Shown: positions 16,564-25,265 of the stretch, one piece after another | Layout of the letters: every line of letters starts with the position of its first letter | How positions within the stretch are numbered: the stretch's first letter is position 1 | The notes under the pieces: generated by a model | Databases searched by the model: none | The model's input: only the letters and a program-made list of their open reading frames with translations | What the model was told of the DNA's origin: nothing | Assembly: GCA_030528155.1 (NCBI GenBank) | Contig: JAUMZL010000020.1 | Location: forward strand, 1 to 32,410 | Direction of reading: 5' to 3' | Source of the DNA: Aerococcus sp. | GTDB taxonomy: Bacteria; Bacillota; Bacilli; Lactobacillales; Aerococcaceae | Length of the DNA stretch: 32,410 nt | Made by a program: the position numbers and the translations under genes

Positions 16564-17724
16564 ATGTATTACGCCTTATTTCAGGGCGAGGCGGTTACAG
16601 CGCAGGGGATCGTTCGGCAAAGTGAGCAGGAGGGATGGAATGTGCAGCAACTGACATTTCATTGTCCAAAATGTCATCGCCCCGTGCAATTGATCCAGTC
16701 TATCCACAAACGCCCGTATTTTGCACATGTGGTGAAGGAGCGCCACGCTGAAAATGAGTCACTATGGCATCAACAAAATAAACGTTTACTGCAGGTATTA
16801 TTAGAGCAAGCTGGATACACGGTGGCACTGGAAGTGGTGCAATTAGCAGGTGAACGACGAGCGGATTTATGGGTCACGCATCCCCAACAACCGACCCCGA
16901 TTGCGTTTGAGTTGCAGTCCTCACGTTTATCCGCAATGGAGGTGTCGAAACGAAATAGCGATTATCAAAAAATGGGCTGTCGAATGTTTTGGCTACTCAA
17001 TCCCCAAAAAGATTACTATCAATTAACGGTTAAACATCTGACGACGCTAGCCCCTTTTGTATTGGAACTGTCGGGTTTTGGCCTCGTCCTTCCTTACTGG
17101 TTAGAGTCAGAAGAACGGGTAGTTTTAACCGTTCTTGATACCTTTGGACAATGTGCTGGTCTCTTACGTATGACGCTCAGGGATTACTTATTACTTCAAA
17201 CTGTTTCACCATTGGAACGAGACACGCCCTCATCATCTTTTCCTATTACGTCCACGCTCACTGTGCAACAACAATGGCGTAAACAGCAGCAGGTGTTGCG
17301 TCACCCCACCCAATATGAGCATCGCCTCCTACAAACCCTCTATGAACAGCGATTGTTGTTGGTGGATATTCCAACGGTGTTTTTCGGGATGACACAGGCT
17401 TGCTTCTATGTGAATGAACCTTTTTGGATAGTATTGAGCTATGCTTGGCTCGTTCAAAAGAAAGGCAATGATGAGAAATTCGTTTCCTCCCTCGTGACAG
17501 AAAACAAGTCAGTGATAACTTCACAGCAAAAGTTGGCAGATATCGCGAGACAGTGGGCAATTTCCAAGCCAAGGCATGCCAGCAACTCAGAAGCGGTGGC
17601 AACGCTGCAACAATATCTGCACCCACGCACTTTTACCTATCCCTATCAGACTGGGTATCTGTCATGGTTACAAGATATCGTTGGAATTGTTAATCAATTT
17701 ATTTCCATTGTGCCAGACTCATGA
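16564..17724 (+). CDS. coiA: Competence protein CoiA
   Basis: Nuclease-like protein of 386 aa needed for processing imported DNA during transformation in competent relatives. It has an N-terminal zinc-finger pair CPKC (C34, C37), followed by a PD-(D/E)XK-type core with E90, D101 and E116-L-Q118 (AFELQSS). The C-terminal half is poorly conserved in this family. GAGAGGTGA lies six bases before the ATG. I see no ComX/cin-box in front of it. It lies between trpS and pepF, the usual neighbour. Its presence alone does not show that the strain is competent. Confidence 0.88.
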   Translation: MYYALFQGEAVTAQGIVRQSEQEGWNVQQLTFHCPKCHRPVQLIQSIHKRPYFAHVVKERHAENESLWHQQNKRLLQVLLEQAGYTVALEVVQLAGERRADLWVTHPQQPTPIAFELQSSRLSAMEVSKRNSDYQKMGCRMFWLLNPQKDYYQLTVKHLTTLAPFVLELSGFGLVLPYWLESEERVVLTVLDTFGQCAGLLRMTLRDYLLLQTVSPLERDTPSSSFPITSTLTVQQQWRKQQQVLRHPTQYEHRLLQTLYEQRLLLVDIPTVFFGMTQACFYVNEPFWIVLSYAWLVQKKGNDEKFVSSLVTENKSVITSQQKLADIARQWAISKPRHASNSEAVATLQQYLHPRTFTYPYQTGYLSWLQDIVGIVNQFISIVPDS

Positions 17725-17730
17725 TAGAAT
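17702..17730 (+). promoter_or_regulatory. Promoter of pepF
   Basis: -35 TTTCCA (17702-17707), 17-base spacer, -10 TAGAAT (17725-17730) with a TGA extension that is also the coiA stop codon. Confidence 0.5.
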
Positions 17731-17756
17731 AGGGGAACAAGAGAGGGGATGGAGTT

Positions 17757-19556
17757 ATGCCAACCATTAAAGAAATTCAACCACGCCAGAACATTGAGAG
17801 TTCCTGGCAGTGGGATTTAACCACTATTTTTAAAACAGATGAGGACTGGCAAGTGGCGCATGATGCCGTAATGGCAGATTTAAAAGTAGCTAGTGCTTAT
17901 CAAGGCACCTTGCATCAAGGAAGCGCTCAGGTACGTTCGGCATTGGCCGCTATTCTAAAGGTAAGTCAAATGATGGAGCGCGTCTATGTCTACGCACATC
18001 TAAAACACGATCAAGATACGTCTGTGCCTGAATACATTCAAATGGTCGGTCAAGCAAGCACGATGGCGACGAAGGTGTCCAGTGAATTATCCTGGTTTGA
18101 ACCCGAAGTTCTGCAACTGGCAAGTGAGATTGCCGCTGAATTACGGACGGACGAGGCGTATGGCCATTACTTCACCAACTTACTGGATAAGAAAGAACAT
18201 GTCTTAAATCCAGAAGGGGAAGCCTTGTTAGCACAGGCGGGCGAGGTCTTTTCTGCCAGCGAGCGGACTTTTGACTTCTTAAATGACACCGATCTAAAAT
18301 TTGCCAGCGTAACAACGAAGAACGGTAAAGCCATCAAGGTGAGTCATGGCTCGTTCGGGATTCTGTTGGAGGATAGTGACCGCACCGTGCGTGAACAAGC
18401 CTTCCACAATGTGTACGCTGCTTACCGCAGTGTTGAGAATACGATGGCAGCCATTATGTCGGGCAATGTGAAACAACATAACTTCGAAGCGAAAGTGCAC
18501 CACTATGAGGATGCTCGTGCTCATGCAATGGCGAGTGACCACATTCCCAGTGCCGTTTATGAGACATTGGTAGACACAGTGAACGAATCGTTGCCGCTAT
18601 TGCACGAGTATGTTGCCCTACGCAAAGAGATCCTAGGTGTGGACGCGCTCTATCCGTATGACCTCTACACGCCATTAGTGGGCGAGGCCCCATTGCGCTT
18701 CACCTATGAAGAAGCCAAAGCCGTCACGTTCGAGGCGCTGAAGCCGCTTGGTGAAGACTATCTCACTCAACTGGCGCGGGCATTTGATGAACGTTGGATC
18801 GATGTTTATGAGAATGAAGGAAAAACGTCTGGTGCTTATTCTTCGGGAAGTTATGATACTAATCCCTTTGTTTTATTGAATTGGCAAGATTCGTTGGATG
18901 ATCTCTACACGTTGGTGCATGAATTGGGGCACAGTATGCACAGCCACTATTCGCACACCAATCAGCCTTATGTGTACGGTGATTACCCTATCTTTTTGGC
19001 AGAGATCGCCTCAACGACCAACGAAAACATCCTGACAACCTATTTATTGAACCACTACACCGATAAAGACATTCAAATTTATCTGTTAACTCATTATTTA
19101 GATGCCGTGAAAGGAACGATTTTCCGTCAGACGCAATTTGCGGAGTTTGAGCAATTGATGCACGAGGCCGATCAAAAAGGACAGGTGCTGAGTGCCTCCT
19201 ATTTGAATGAGCAATATTTCCAAATGAATCAGAAATACTATGGGCCGGCTCTCGCCAGTGACGACCGTACGATTGAATTGGAATGGTCACGTATTCCGCA
19301 TTTCTACTATGATTACTATGTTTACCAATATGCCACAGGTTTCTCGGCAGCCAACACGCTGGCAGAACGGGTCACAAGTGGTGATCCCGATAAGGTCGCT
19401 GCTTACCTCAATTATCTCAAATCAGGATCAAGTGATTTCCCTATCGATACTATGAAACGCGCGGGCGTGGATATGACGAGTGCGGATTACATCAAACGGA
19501 CGATGAAGACCTTCCAAACCCGCTTGGCTCAATTAAAAGAATTACTGGCGCAATAA
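17757..19556 (+). CDS. pepF: Oligoendopeptidase F
   Basis: Cytoplasmic M3-family zinc metallopeptidase of 599 aa that cleaves oligopeptides of about 7-17 residues; in lactic acid bacteria it takes part in peptide turnover. The metal site HELGH is at 388-392 with third ligand E416 in EIAST, and the substrate region FYYDYYVYQYATG is near the C-terminus, as in other PepF proteins. Length is typical. The start has GAGGGGATGGAG upstream. The position directly after coiA is conserved from Bacillus. Confidence 0.94.
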   Translation: MPTIKEIQPRQNIESSWQWDLTTIFKTDEDWQVAHDAVMADLKVASAYQGTLHQGSAQVRSALAAILKVSQMMERVYVYAHLKHDQDTSVPEYIQMVGQASTMATKVSSELSWFEPEVLQLASEIAAELRTDEAYGHYFTNLLDKKEHVLNPEGEALLAQAGEVFSASERTFDFLNDTDLKFASVTTKNGKAIKVSHGSFGILLEDSDRTVREQAFHNVYAAYRSVENTMAAIMSGNVKQHNFEAKVHHYEDARAHAMASDHIPSAVYETLVDTVNESLPLLHEYVALRKEILGVDALYPYDLYTPLVGEAPLRFTYEEAKAVTFEALKPLGEDYLTQLARAFDERWIDVYENEGKTSGAYSSGSYDTNPFVLLNWQDSLDDLYTLVHELGHSMHSHYSHTNQPYVYGDYPIFLAEIASTTNENILTTYLLNHYTDKDIQIYLLTHYLDAVKGTIFRQTQFAEFEQLMHEADQKGQVLSASYLNEQYFQMNQKYYGPALASDDRTIELEWSRIPHFYYDYYVYQYATGFSAANTLAERVTSGDPDKVAAYLNYLKSGSSDFPIDTMKRAGVDMTSADYIKRTMKTFQTRLAQLKELLAQ

Positions 19557-19865
19557 TAGGGAGAGTGTGGTGAGAATAGCGAATAGAATGTCGCTAAAAG
19601 AGCCATGCACAAGCTTTCAACTACTCGCGCCAATAACCTCATGATCTTCTTCTAAAAAGGGGCGCGCACATTTCGAAAGTCGCGCCACAAAATAGCGGTT
19701 GGTTTGGTCCTTATCAATTTTGGATAACAGAGTCAAGTAGACGTGAGACATGTGGTCTTTTGCTGAGTATCCGTCAAGGGCAGATAAGGCGCTCGAGTGG
19801 TCGCACTAAAAAATTTTCAATGAATTAAGAAAGACAACCAGCGTTATGGCAATAACTCTTGACCA
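19557..19865. other. Intergenic region without a convincing gene
   Basis: Between pepF and the shared terminator I see no supported gene. On the minus strand an open frame of 44 codons from ATG (19751-19617), extendable upstream to about 60 without a start, reads MSHVYLTLLSKIDKDQTNRY and onward. It has no ribosome binding site and no family I recognise; it may be a gene remnant. Confidence 0.4.
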
Positions 19866-19906
19866 TAATAAAAGCACTAAGGCGATGATGGCCTTAGTGC
19901 TTTTTG
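19866..19906. terminator. Bidirectional terminator between pepF and yjbH
   Basis: Fourteen-pair stem AAAAGCACTAAGGC / GCCTTAGTGCTTTT (19870-19883 and 19891-19904) with a seven-base loop; A and T tracts on either side allow use in both directions. Confidence 0.88.
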
Positions 19907-19927
19907 TTTGCGGATCATGATATAAAA

Positions 19928-20635
19928 TTATTGATAATAGCGATTTTTAACCGCGTGGAGAGGACATGGCGAAACGGTATTGTTGTCATTCATAAGTTGT
20001 TCGGTAGAGGACGCGAGGTCTGTTAATAATTCTTCAATTTCTGTAGCACTCATGATGTTTTCAACCTTCACGCCATATTCAAAGTTCAAACTATCAAAGA
20101 CAACGAGGGAAGGTTGGGTAATAATATTCATTTGGCGGGCTAGACGCATATCTTCTTGATAATCGCGGCGAACACGATCCGAGTGGAGATCTTCTAGCCA
20201 CATGTCCACGTCTAAACCAACAGATGCAGCAATAGCTTTCATATCATCATTTGAGAAAGCTTGCTCCTCATTAATGAAGTACTCCTGCATGGCCAGTAAC
20301 ATCTGACGCCCTCGTTTCTTACCTTGGAAAAGGGCTGCCTTGTAGCTCAATGCCATTTGGTAAATAGCTAAAAATAATTGATTACATTCTTCCGTTGTGT
20401 GGTGCGTGCCTTTTTGTTTCTGCATCAGTTCTTGAATACAAGGATAGTCATGGTAGCAGATCAAACGAAAATAGACGTTTGCCTTGGACTGTTTGATAAA
20501 ATATAATAATTCCTTTTCTGCTTCCAGACTATTTCTATCGAGTGGGTTGATAAACAAAAACAATTCAAATAAATGTTCATGCGCACTCTGGGACGAATGA
20601 GAGGTGTATTGGCTAACCCTTTCATTGTCTAACAT
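19928..20635 (-). CDS. yjbH: YjbH-like ClpXP adaptor (DsbA/thioredoxin-like)
   Basis: Protein of 235 aa with the YjbH/DsbA-like fold: FELFLFINPL near the N-terminus marks the first strand, and QPSLVVFDSLNFEYG the cis-proline strand. In Bacilli, YjbH binds Spx and presents it to ClpXP. The segment that follows INPL, where a redox CxxC would sit, reads DRNSLEAE, so no redox motif is present. Zinc-binding His/Cys clusters are also not obvious. AGGAGG is nine bases before the start. It is the second gene of a yjbK-yjbH unit. The function is by family and context; divergence makes annotation as a generic DsbA protein also possible. Confidence 0.85.
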   Translation of the reverse strand: MLDNERVSQYTSHSSQSAHEHLFELFLFINPLDRNSLEAEKELLYFIKQSKANVYFRLICYHDYPCIQELMQKQKGTHHTTEECNQLFLAIYQMALSYKAALFQGKKRGRQMLLAMQEYFINEEQAFSNDDMKAIAASVGLDVDMWLEDLHSDRVRRDYQEDMRLARQMNIITQPSLVVFDSLNFEYGVKVENIMSATEIEELLTDLASSTEQLMNDNNTVSPCPLHAVKNRYYQ

Positions 20636-20662
20636 GCTGTCATTCCTCCTAAATAACGATAA

Positions 20663-21259
20663 CTAGAGTGCATATGCGGATTCTTTTTGTTGCATACGCT
20701 GGATTTTTCTGAGCGAAGGGCGACGTGGAATATTTCTATCCGCTAAAAACGTCTCAAAAGTCGCAAGCCCTTCTTCAACCGGCAGATCCGTTTCCATTTC
20801 AAGTTCATAGTCATTGAAATGTTCGAACTCACAAGCATCAACGACCCACGTCTGGTGCGGGTATTTTTTTTCATTGCGATGCGTGATGAACGAACCAATC
20901 ACCTCTAAGGCGTTGGGATGAATGCCGTGCTGTTGTAGCACTTTACCAACATTTGGGCCCACCGTCAAAGATCCTGTCTCAAACTGTTTCCTCCCGGCCT
21001 CAAGTGGGAGGTGATCAGTGGTCTCTAACATCTGATGATGGTTAGTCCCCGGTTCCTTAAGGGTGATATGCGCGTAATTATCCGTTACACGCAACCGCAA
21101 GCCCATGTGTTTCTCCTTGAGGGCGTGATCAGTAGTATCGAAATACATATTATGCTGTGTGTGACAAGTTGAACGATCCAATGAAAAATGGGATAACAGT
21201 TGCTGGTATTCTGACGCGCTTAAAATATTTTTAAATTCTGTCTCTACGGCCTTTGTCAT
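20663..21259 (-). CDS. yjbK: CYTH-domain protein YjbK (inorganic triphosphatase-like)
   Basis: Protein of 198 aa with the CYTH triphosphate-tunnel fold. The diagnostic ExExK motif is at residues 6-10 (ETEFK), and the charged tunnel residues are seen in LRLRVTDN, ITLKEPG, and DACEFEHFNDYELEMETD. Such proteins hydrolyse triphosphates or bind polyphosphate-like substrates; the physiological substrate of YjbK is not settled. The open frame extends 39 codons upstream, but only the ATG at 21259 has a good site (AGGGGGAG) and the family N-terminus. yjbH follows 27 bases later. Confidence 0.88.
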   Translation of the reverse strand: MTKAVETEFKNILSASEYQQLLSHFSLDRSTCHTQHNMYFDTTDHALKEKHMGLRLRVTDNYAHITLKEPGTNHHQMLETTDHLPLEAGRKQFETGSLTVGPNVGKVLQQHGIHPNALEVIGSFITHRNEKKYPHQTWVVDACEFEHFNDYELEMETDLPVEEGLATFETFLADRNIPRRPSLRKIQRMQQKESAYAL

Positions 21260-21461
21260 AGCCACTCCCCCTAATATTGCCCTCGATAGCTGTTGCCTCA
21301 TAGCTTGAGGGTTTTCCATATGTTCAGTGTAGCGCAATTTACGACGAGACGCCCAGAAAATGCTTGTGTTAAGCACTTAGGTTAGCTGGATCACTTTTTA
21401 TTTTTGAAAAATAGTGTTTCTATTTTTGGGAAAGCGGTGCCAACTTCTCTTTAACGAGATG

Positions 21462-21490
21462 ATTATATAACAAAAGGGTGAACAAGTGAA
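21462..21490 (-). promoter_or_regulatory. Promoter of yjbK-yjbH
   Basis: Minus strand: -35 TTCACT (21490-21485), 17-base spacer, perfect -10 TATAAT (21467-21462). It would give a leader of about 195 bases. Confidence 0.5.
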
Positions 21491-21556
21491 GCAGCAGGCT
21501 GATGAAATAAAGAGCTGTTAGCGAAAAAAGTTTTGTGAATTAGTGGCGTAAGAGCC

Positions 21557-21585
21557 TTGAGTTTAATGTGGGAGTTGGCTATGCT
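21557..21585 (+). promoter_or_regulatory. Promoter of ppnK
   Basis: -35 TTGAGT (21557-21562), 17-base spacer, -10 TATGCT (21580-21585). An overlapping extended -10 TGCTAAACT (21582-21590) is an alternative. Confidence 0.6.
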
Positions 21586-21626
21586 AAACTTACCATGTTT
21601 AGGGACAAGAAGGACGGGAGTGACTT

Positions 21627-22454
21627 ATGAAATATGCGATTGTAACGAGTGAGACGTCTCATTCGCAAGCGATTCAGCAGCGACTGCAGGCCGGGTTGCA
21701 GTCTTCACGTTTTAAATATGATGCGGAGCACCCAGACATCGTCATTACGATCGGTGGCGATGGGACATTGCTCAAGGCGTTCCACCAATATGCTAAGCAG
21801 TTGGAGCATGTGCAATTTAGTAGTGTTCATACGGGGCACTTGGGTTTCTATACCGATTGGGTAGAGGACGACTTAGAGGAATTAATTACCTCACTCCATC
21901 AAGATCCCAAAGATAGTGTGGCGTATCCACTATTAAAAGTCACACTCCACACGATCGATGGTTCAAAACGTCAACTCCTAGCTCTCAACGAGGCAACCAT
22001 TCGCCGTTATGAAGGCACAATGACGGCAGAAATTTTTATCAAAAATAGCCATTTTGAATTATTTAAAGGTGACGGTATCTGTGTCTCGACCCCGACCGGA
22101 TCTACCGGCCTCAATAAGTCGCTTGGAGGGGCTGTTGTCCATCCGAGTTTGGATACCTTGCAATTGACCGAGATTGCCTCATTGAATAACCGCGTCTATC
22201 GGTCCATCTCTAGTCCTATCTTGATTGGGAGCAAGGAATGGATCGATATTGAGATCGCAAATTGCGAACAAACGGGAGTCTTCATGACCTTAGATCAGTG
22301 CAATTTTCCGATTGAGGACGTGCGGCGCGTGCATTTTGAAATTGCTGAAGAGCGTGTGCAATTTGCGCTTTATCGTCATACGCATTTTTGGGATCGGGTG
22401 GAGCAGTCCTTCATCGGGAGCTCCGATCATGCTCGCAACCGTCATCCTCATTAA
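21627..22454 (+). CDS. ppnK: NAD kinase
   Basis: Phosphorylates NAD to NADP, the source of NADPH-based reducing power. It is 275 aa, normal for Gram-positive NadK. The ATP/NAD site GGDGT is at 43-47, NEATI at 121-125, and the glycine-rich STPTGSTGLNKSLGG at 154-168. The GACGGGAG-type ribosome binding site fits the start. rluD follows 37 bases later with its own strong site, as in Bacillus, so they are likely one transcript. Confidence 0.95.
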   Translation: MKYAIVTSETSHSQAIQQRLQAGLQSSRFKYDAEHPDIVITIGGDGTLLKAFHQYAKQLEHVQFSSVHTGHLGFYTDWVEDDLEELITSLHQDPKDSVAYPLLKVTLHTIDGSKRQLLALNEATIRRYEGTMTAEIFIKNSHFELFKGDGICVSTPTGSTGLNKSLGGAVVHPSLDTLQLTEIASLNNRVYRSISSPILIGSKEWIDIEIANCEQTGVFMTLDQCNFPIEDVRRVHFEIAEERVQFALYRHTHFWDRVEQSFIGSSDHARNRHPH

Positions 22455-22491
22455 CGGATACCACCATACACAAACGGAAAGGAGGGGAACG

Positions 22492-23376
22492 ATGGAATTT
22501 ACTTGGACAGCCACCCAACCGATGTATGTCCGCAGCTTTTTAAAAGGCAAAGGGATTTCGCGCCGATTGCTCAATCAAATTAAACATCATGGCGGAACAA
22601 TTCTGGTCAATGATCAGCCCAAAACAGTGAAGTATACATTGGGTGTTGGGGATGTTGTGCGCGTGGTGATGCCGGCTGAGGAAGAGACAACCGTATTGCC
22701 AGGTGATCAGGGGACGCTACCTGTGCTCTATGAGGATGAGCACTATTTATTTATCAATAAGCCACCGGGATTGACATCTATTCCGGTCTATTATGATGAC
22801 ACTGAATCTGTGGCGAATTGGGTCAAATCTTACTATGAAAAGAACCACTACGAAGATCAGGTAATTCATATCGTTACCCGCTTGGATCGTTTAACAAGTG
22901 GCGTCATGGTCATCGCCAAGCACCGTTTTGCTCATACCTTGTTAGAGGAGTTAATGCTCGCCGGTAAGGTGACGAAGACCTATTTTGCTTATACTAATCA
23001 GCCACTGTCAGGAGGAAGCCATGGCTTTATTGATGCACCAATCGCTAGAAAGCCAGGATCCATTGTTGAACGCTGTGTGTCCCAAACAGGTAAACCAGCC
23101 CAAACAGAATACTGGTTGCAAGAACAATTAGCATCCGATCGCTACTGTTACCGCGTGCAATTGCATACCGGGCGTACGCATCAAATTCGGGTGCATTTTT
23201 CCTACGCAGGCGCACCATTGATTGGCGATTCGCTCTATGGTGGGATAGATAGTCCGCCATTGATGCGGCAGGCGTTGCATTGTCATTCGCTCGCATTTAC
23301 GCATCCTATCACCCAACAACCGCTCCTGATCACCGCTCCCCTGAGTGAGGATTTAGCAAACTGGCTCGCTGGATAG
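22492..23376 (+). CDS. rluD: RluD-family pseudouridine synthase
   Basis: Isomerises uridine to pseudouridine in rRNA; 294 aa. It has an S4-like N-terminal RNA-binding region (SRRLLNQIKHHGGTILVN, about 23-40), the NKPPGL motif (89-94), catalytic Asp132 in VTRLDRLTSGV, and the GRTHQIRVHFSYAGAPLIGDSLYGG family segment. The open frame extends 60 codons upstream inside ppnK, but AAAGGAGGGG is placed for the ATG at 22492. Target positions within 23S rRNA cannot be predicted, and RluC or YjbO would be equivalent names. Confidence 0.92.
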   Translation: MEFTWTATQPMYVRSFLKGKGISRRLLNQIKHHGGTILVNDQPKTVKYTLGVGDVVRVVMPAEEETTVLPGDQGTLPVLYEDEHYLFINKPPGLTSIPVYYDDTESVANWVKSYYEKNHYEDQVIHIVTRLDRLTSGVMVIAKHRFAHTLLEELMLAGKVTKTYFAYTNQPLSGGSHGFIDAPIARKPGSIVERCVSQTGKPAQTEYWLQEQLASDRYCYRVQLHTGRTHQIRVHFSYAGAPLIGDSLYGGIDSPPLMRQALHCHSLAFTHPITQQPLLITAPLSEDLANWLAG

Positions 23377-23425
23377 AGTGGGACATGCCACCGTGAGTCA
23401 CCAGAATGAAAAACGTGAATAATGG

Positions 23426-23447
23426 TTAAGGATGAATACATCCTTAA
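23426..23447 (+). promoter_or_regulatory. Perfect inverted repeat in the mgtE leader
   Basis: TTAAGGATG / CATCCTTAA around an AATA loop, 26 bases before the mgtE start. No T run follows, so it is not a terminator; it could be an operator or a 5' RNA hairpin. Confidence 0.5.
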
Positions 23448-23473
23448 TGAGAACAAAAAGAAGGAGGCGGATT

Positions 23474-24895
23474 ATGAGTAATCCAAATCGCGACAATGAG
23501 TTTGATGTCAGAGACGACACCGAAATGGTTTCTGAACAAGAACTCACCGAAGAAGAATTGTTTGAACGGGTGGTTGATTTTATCACCGCCCATAACCGTG
23601 AGGCCTTTCGCTTAGATTTCCTAGAAAATCATACTTATGTTCAGGCACAAATGTACCTAAAATTTACCCCGGAACAGCGGAAAGTGGTCAATAGCTTCCT
23701 CACCCCCAAGGAATTAGCGGCGCTGTATGATACGTTGGATGAGGATGACATTGATGATATTGTCGTGTTCTTAGGACGGATGACCGATACGGTTGCCGCG
23801 AGTTTGTTGGCGTACATGTACCGGGATAACGCAGCCGATATTCTTAACCGCCTACCATTAGGCAAAGCGCGCGTCTATTTGCGTTTAATGCCGAAAATGC
23901 ATGCGGATGAATTGAAAACATTGATGACCTATGAAGAAAATACGGCCGGTTCGATTATGACGACCGACTTTATTTCCTTGAAGGCTAATCAAACGATTAA
24001 ATCAGCAATGACCTTGGTTCGTTCTCGCGCCCAAACCGCCGAAACGATTTACTACTTGTATGTGGTGGACGACGATGACCGCTTAGTTGGGGTCTTAACC
24101 TTGAGAGATATGATGGTAGCTGACGGTAATGACTTCGTTTCAGATTTGATGAGTGAGCGTGTAGTTACGGTAGATGCTGCTGAAGACCAGGAAGTGGTGG
24201 CACAGACCATCCGTGATTACGACTTTGTGGCATTGCCTGTTACCGAAACGACCGGTGAATTGGTCGGGATTGTTACTGTTGACGACGTCCTGGATGTTAT
24301 GGATGAAGAAGCGGCAGAAGACTACTCCGGTTTGGCTGGGGTTGACGTTGACCAGGTACACGAATCTCCAGTTCGCGCGGCACGCAGTCGGTTGCCATGG
24401 CTGATTACGTTGTTGTTCCTCGGTATGGGGACATCGACATTGATCAGTCAATTTGAAGGGATGATTTCAGAAGTAGCGACGCTGTCACTCTTCATCACCT
24501 TGGTCACTGGGACCGCTGGGAACGCCGGGACGCAATCACTGGCGGTGGCCGTGCGGCGGTTATCATTACCTGACGATGAATCTACGAGCTTCTTTGCTTT
24601 GATTTTCCGTGAAATTATTACGGGGCTAGTGAGTGGAGCCGTCACGGGAGGAACGATTTTCACCATCATTACTATCTGGCAGCGCAATATCGCCTTGGCT
24701 GGAGTGGTTGGCATTGCGATGTTGTGTGCCATCACAGTCGCTAACTTGGCCGGGAGTTTGGTGCCAATCTTGATGGATCGCATTGGTTTTGACCCTGCAG
24801 TCGCTTCAGGTCCATTCATCACGACGCTCTCCGACTTGACCAGTGTGCTGATTTATTTCACTGTAGCTTCACAATTCCTGCCTCTGCTCAGATAA
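23474..24895 (+). CDS. mgtE: Magnesium transporter MgtE
   Basis: Mg2+ channel of 473 aa. The architecture is complete: an N-terminal helical sensor domain (about 30-150), two CBS domains (about 155-290, with TAETIYYLYVVDDDDRLVGVLTLRDMM and VALPVTETTGELVGIVTVDDVLDVM-type segments), a plug helix, and five C-terminal membrane helices from LPWLITLLFLGMGTS onward. The pore segment GTAGNAGTQSLAV is present. An upstream in-frame ATG at 23432 has no site, while AAGGAGG precedes 23474. I see no M-box riboswitch; the short leader holds only a hairpin. It follows rluD by 97 bases. Confidence 0.94.
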   Translation: MSNPNRDNEFDVRDDTEMVSEQELTEEELFERVVDFITAHNREAFRLDFLENHTYVQAQMYLKFTPEQRKVVNSFLTPKELAALYDTLDEDDIDDIVVFLGRMTDTVAASLLAYMYRDNAADILNRLPLGKARVYLRLMPKMHADELKTLMTYEENTAGSIMTTDFISLKANQTIKSAMTLVRSRAQTAETIYYLYVVDDDDRLVGVLTLRDMMVADGNDFVSDLMSERVVTVDAAEDQEVVAQTIRDYDFVALPVTETTGELVGIVTVDDVLDVMDEEAAEDYSGLAGVDVDQVHESPVRAARSRLPWLITLLFLGMGTSTLISQFEGMISEVATLSLFITLVTGTAGNAGTQSLAVAVRRLSLPDDESTSFFALIFREIITGLVSGAVTGGTIFTIITIWQRNIALAGVVGIAMLCAITVANLAGSLVPILMDRIGFDPAVASGPFITTLSDLTSVLIYFTVASQFLPLLR

Positions 24896-24921
24896 GCAGG
24901 TAGTAATATTATCCTGTTTGA

Positions 24922-24958
24922 AAGAACGTCACCAGATTTTAAGGTGGCGTTTTCTTTT
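24922..24958 (+). terminator. Terminator after mgtE
   Basis: Nine-pair stem AACGTCACC / GGTGGCGTT (24925-24933 and 24943-24951) and a T-rich tail. Confidence 0.8.
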
Positions 24959-25104
24959 GGGGTTATAGGCACTCACTGTTTAGCCGCTATCCATAAAAGC
25001 TCCATCTTTGTGTGGTGAAATTAGCACCATAGCAGGTATTGTGCGTACTTATAATGAAACGCGCCTCGTTTGCTCTGTTTTATCACTGATTGAGGGAAGT
25101 TTCA

Positions 25105-25134
25105 TCGACAAAAGCGCCTCTTTTCTGCTACAAT
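25105..25134 (+). promoter_or_regulatory. Promoter of prfC
   Basis: -35 TCGACA (25105-25110), 18-base spacer, -10 TACAAT (25129-25134) with TGC extension. The start is near 25141, giving a leader of about 160 bases. The stretch 24959-25104 upstream of it holds nothing that I can identify. Confidence 0.65.
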
Positions 25135-25192
25135 GCGAAGATGACACTTGTTTTAAAATGGATTTATATAGCACTTAATCTAAGGAGCAACA

Positions 25193-25204
25193 ATGATGTG
25201 TTAA
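25193..25204 (+). CDS. Three-codon leader ORF (Met-Met-Cys) before prfC
   Basis: AAGGAG (25182-25187) stands five bases before ATG ATG TGT TAA. It is a complete minimal ORF with an optimal ribosome binding site, located inside the prfC leader and 14 bases before an intrinsic terminator. That is the layout of a translational attenuation leader, though here with a stop-codon emphasis and a release-factor gene downstream. Its translation is not proven. Confidence 0.45.
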   Translation: MMC

Positions 25205-25218
25205 AAATAAGCACCAAC

Positions 25219-25265
25219 AGCGCCAAAAGCAGAAATGCCTGCTTTCATTAAACGGGGCGCTTTTT
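25219..25265 (+). terminator. Attenuator terminator in the prfC leader
   Basis: Outer stem AGCGCC / GGCGCT (25219-25224 and 25256-25261) encloses an inner stem AAAGCAG / CTGCTTT (25226-25232 and 25239-25245); TTTTTC follows. It lies 38 bases before the prfC start, after the promoter, so it must be conditional or partial. Confidence 0.65.

Larger units (their letters stand above)
21260..21626. other. Divergent intergenic region between yjbK and ppnK
   Basis: It holds two divergent promoters and no supported gene. An 11-codon frame with a fair ribosome binding site (GTG at 21486, reading MKQQADEIKSC) is too short to assert. In Bacillus subtilis yjbL and relQ (yjbM) lie between yjbK and ppnK; neither is here. 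Confidence 0.5.

Noticed and set aside
18294-19290. Minus-strand frames inside pepF
   Set aside because: They lie opposite a full-length gene with intact HELGH motif and have no sites of their own.
25141-25251. A 36-codon frame beginning at the predicted prfC transcription start
   Set aside because: It has no ribosome binding site and overlaps the terminator; the mini-ORF at 25193 has the far better site.
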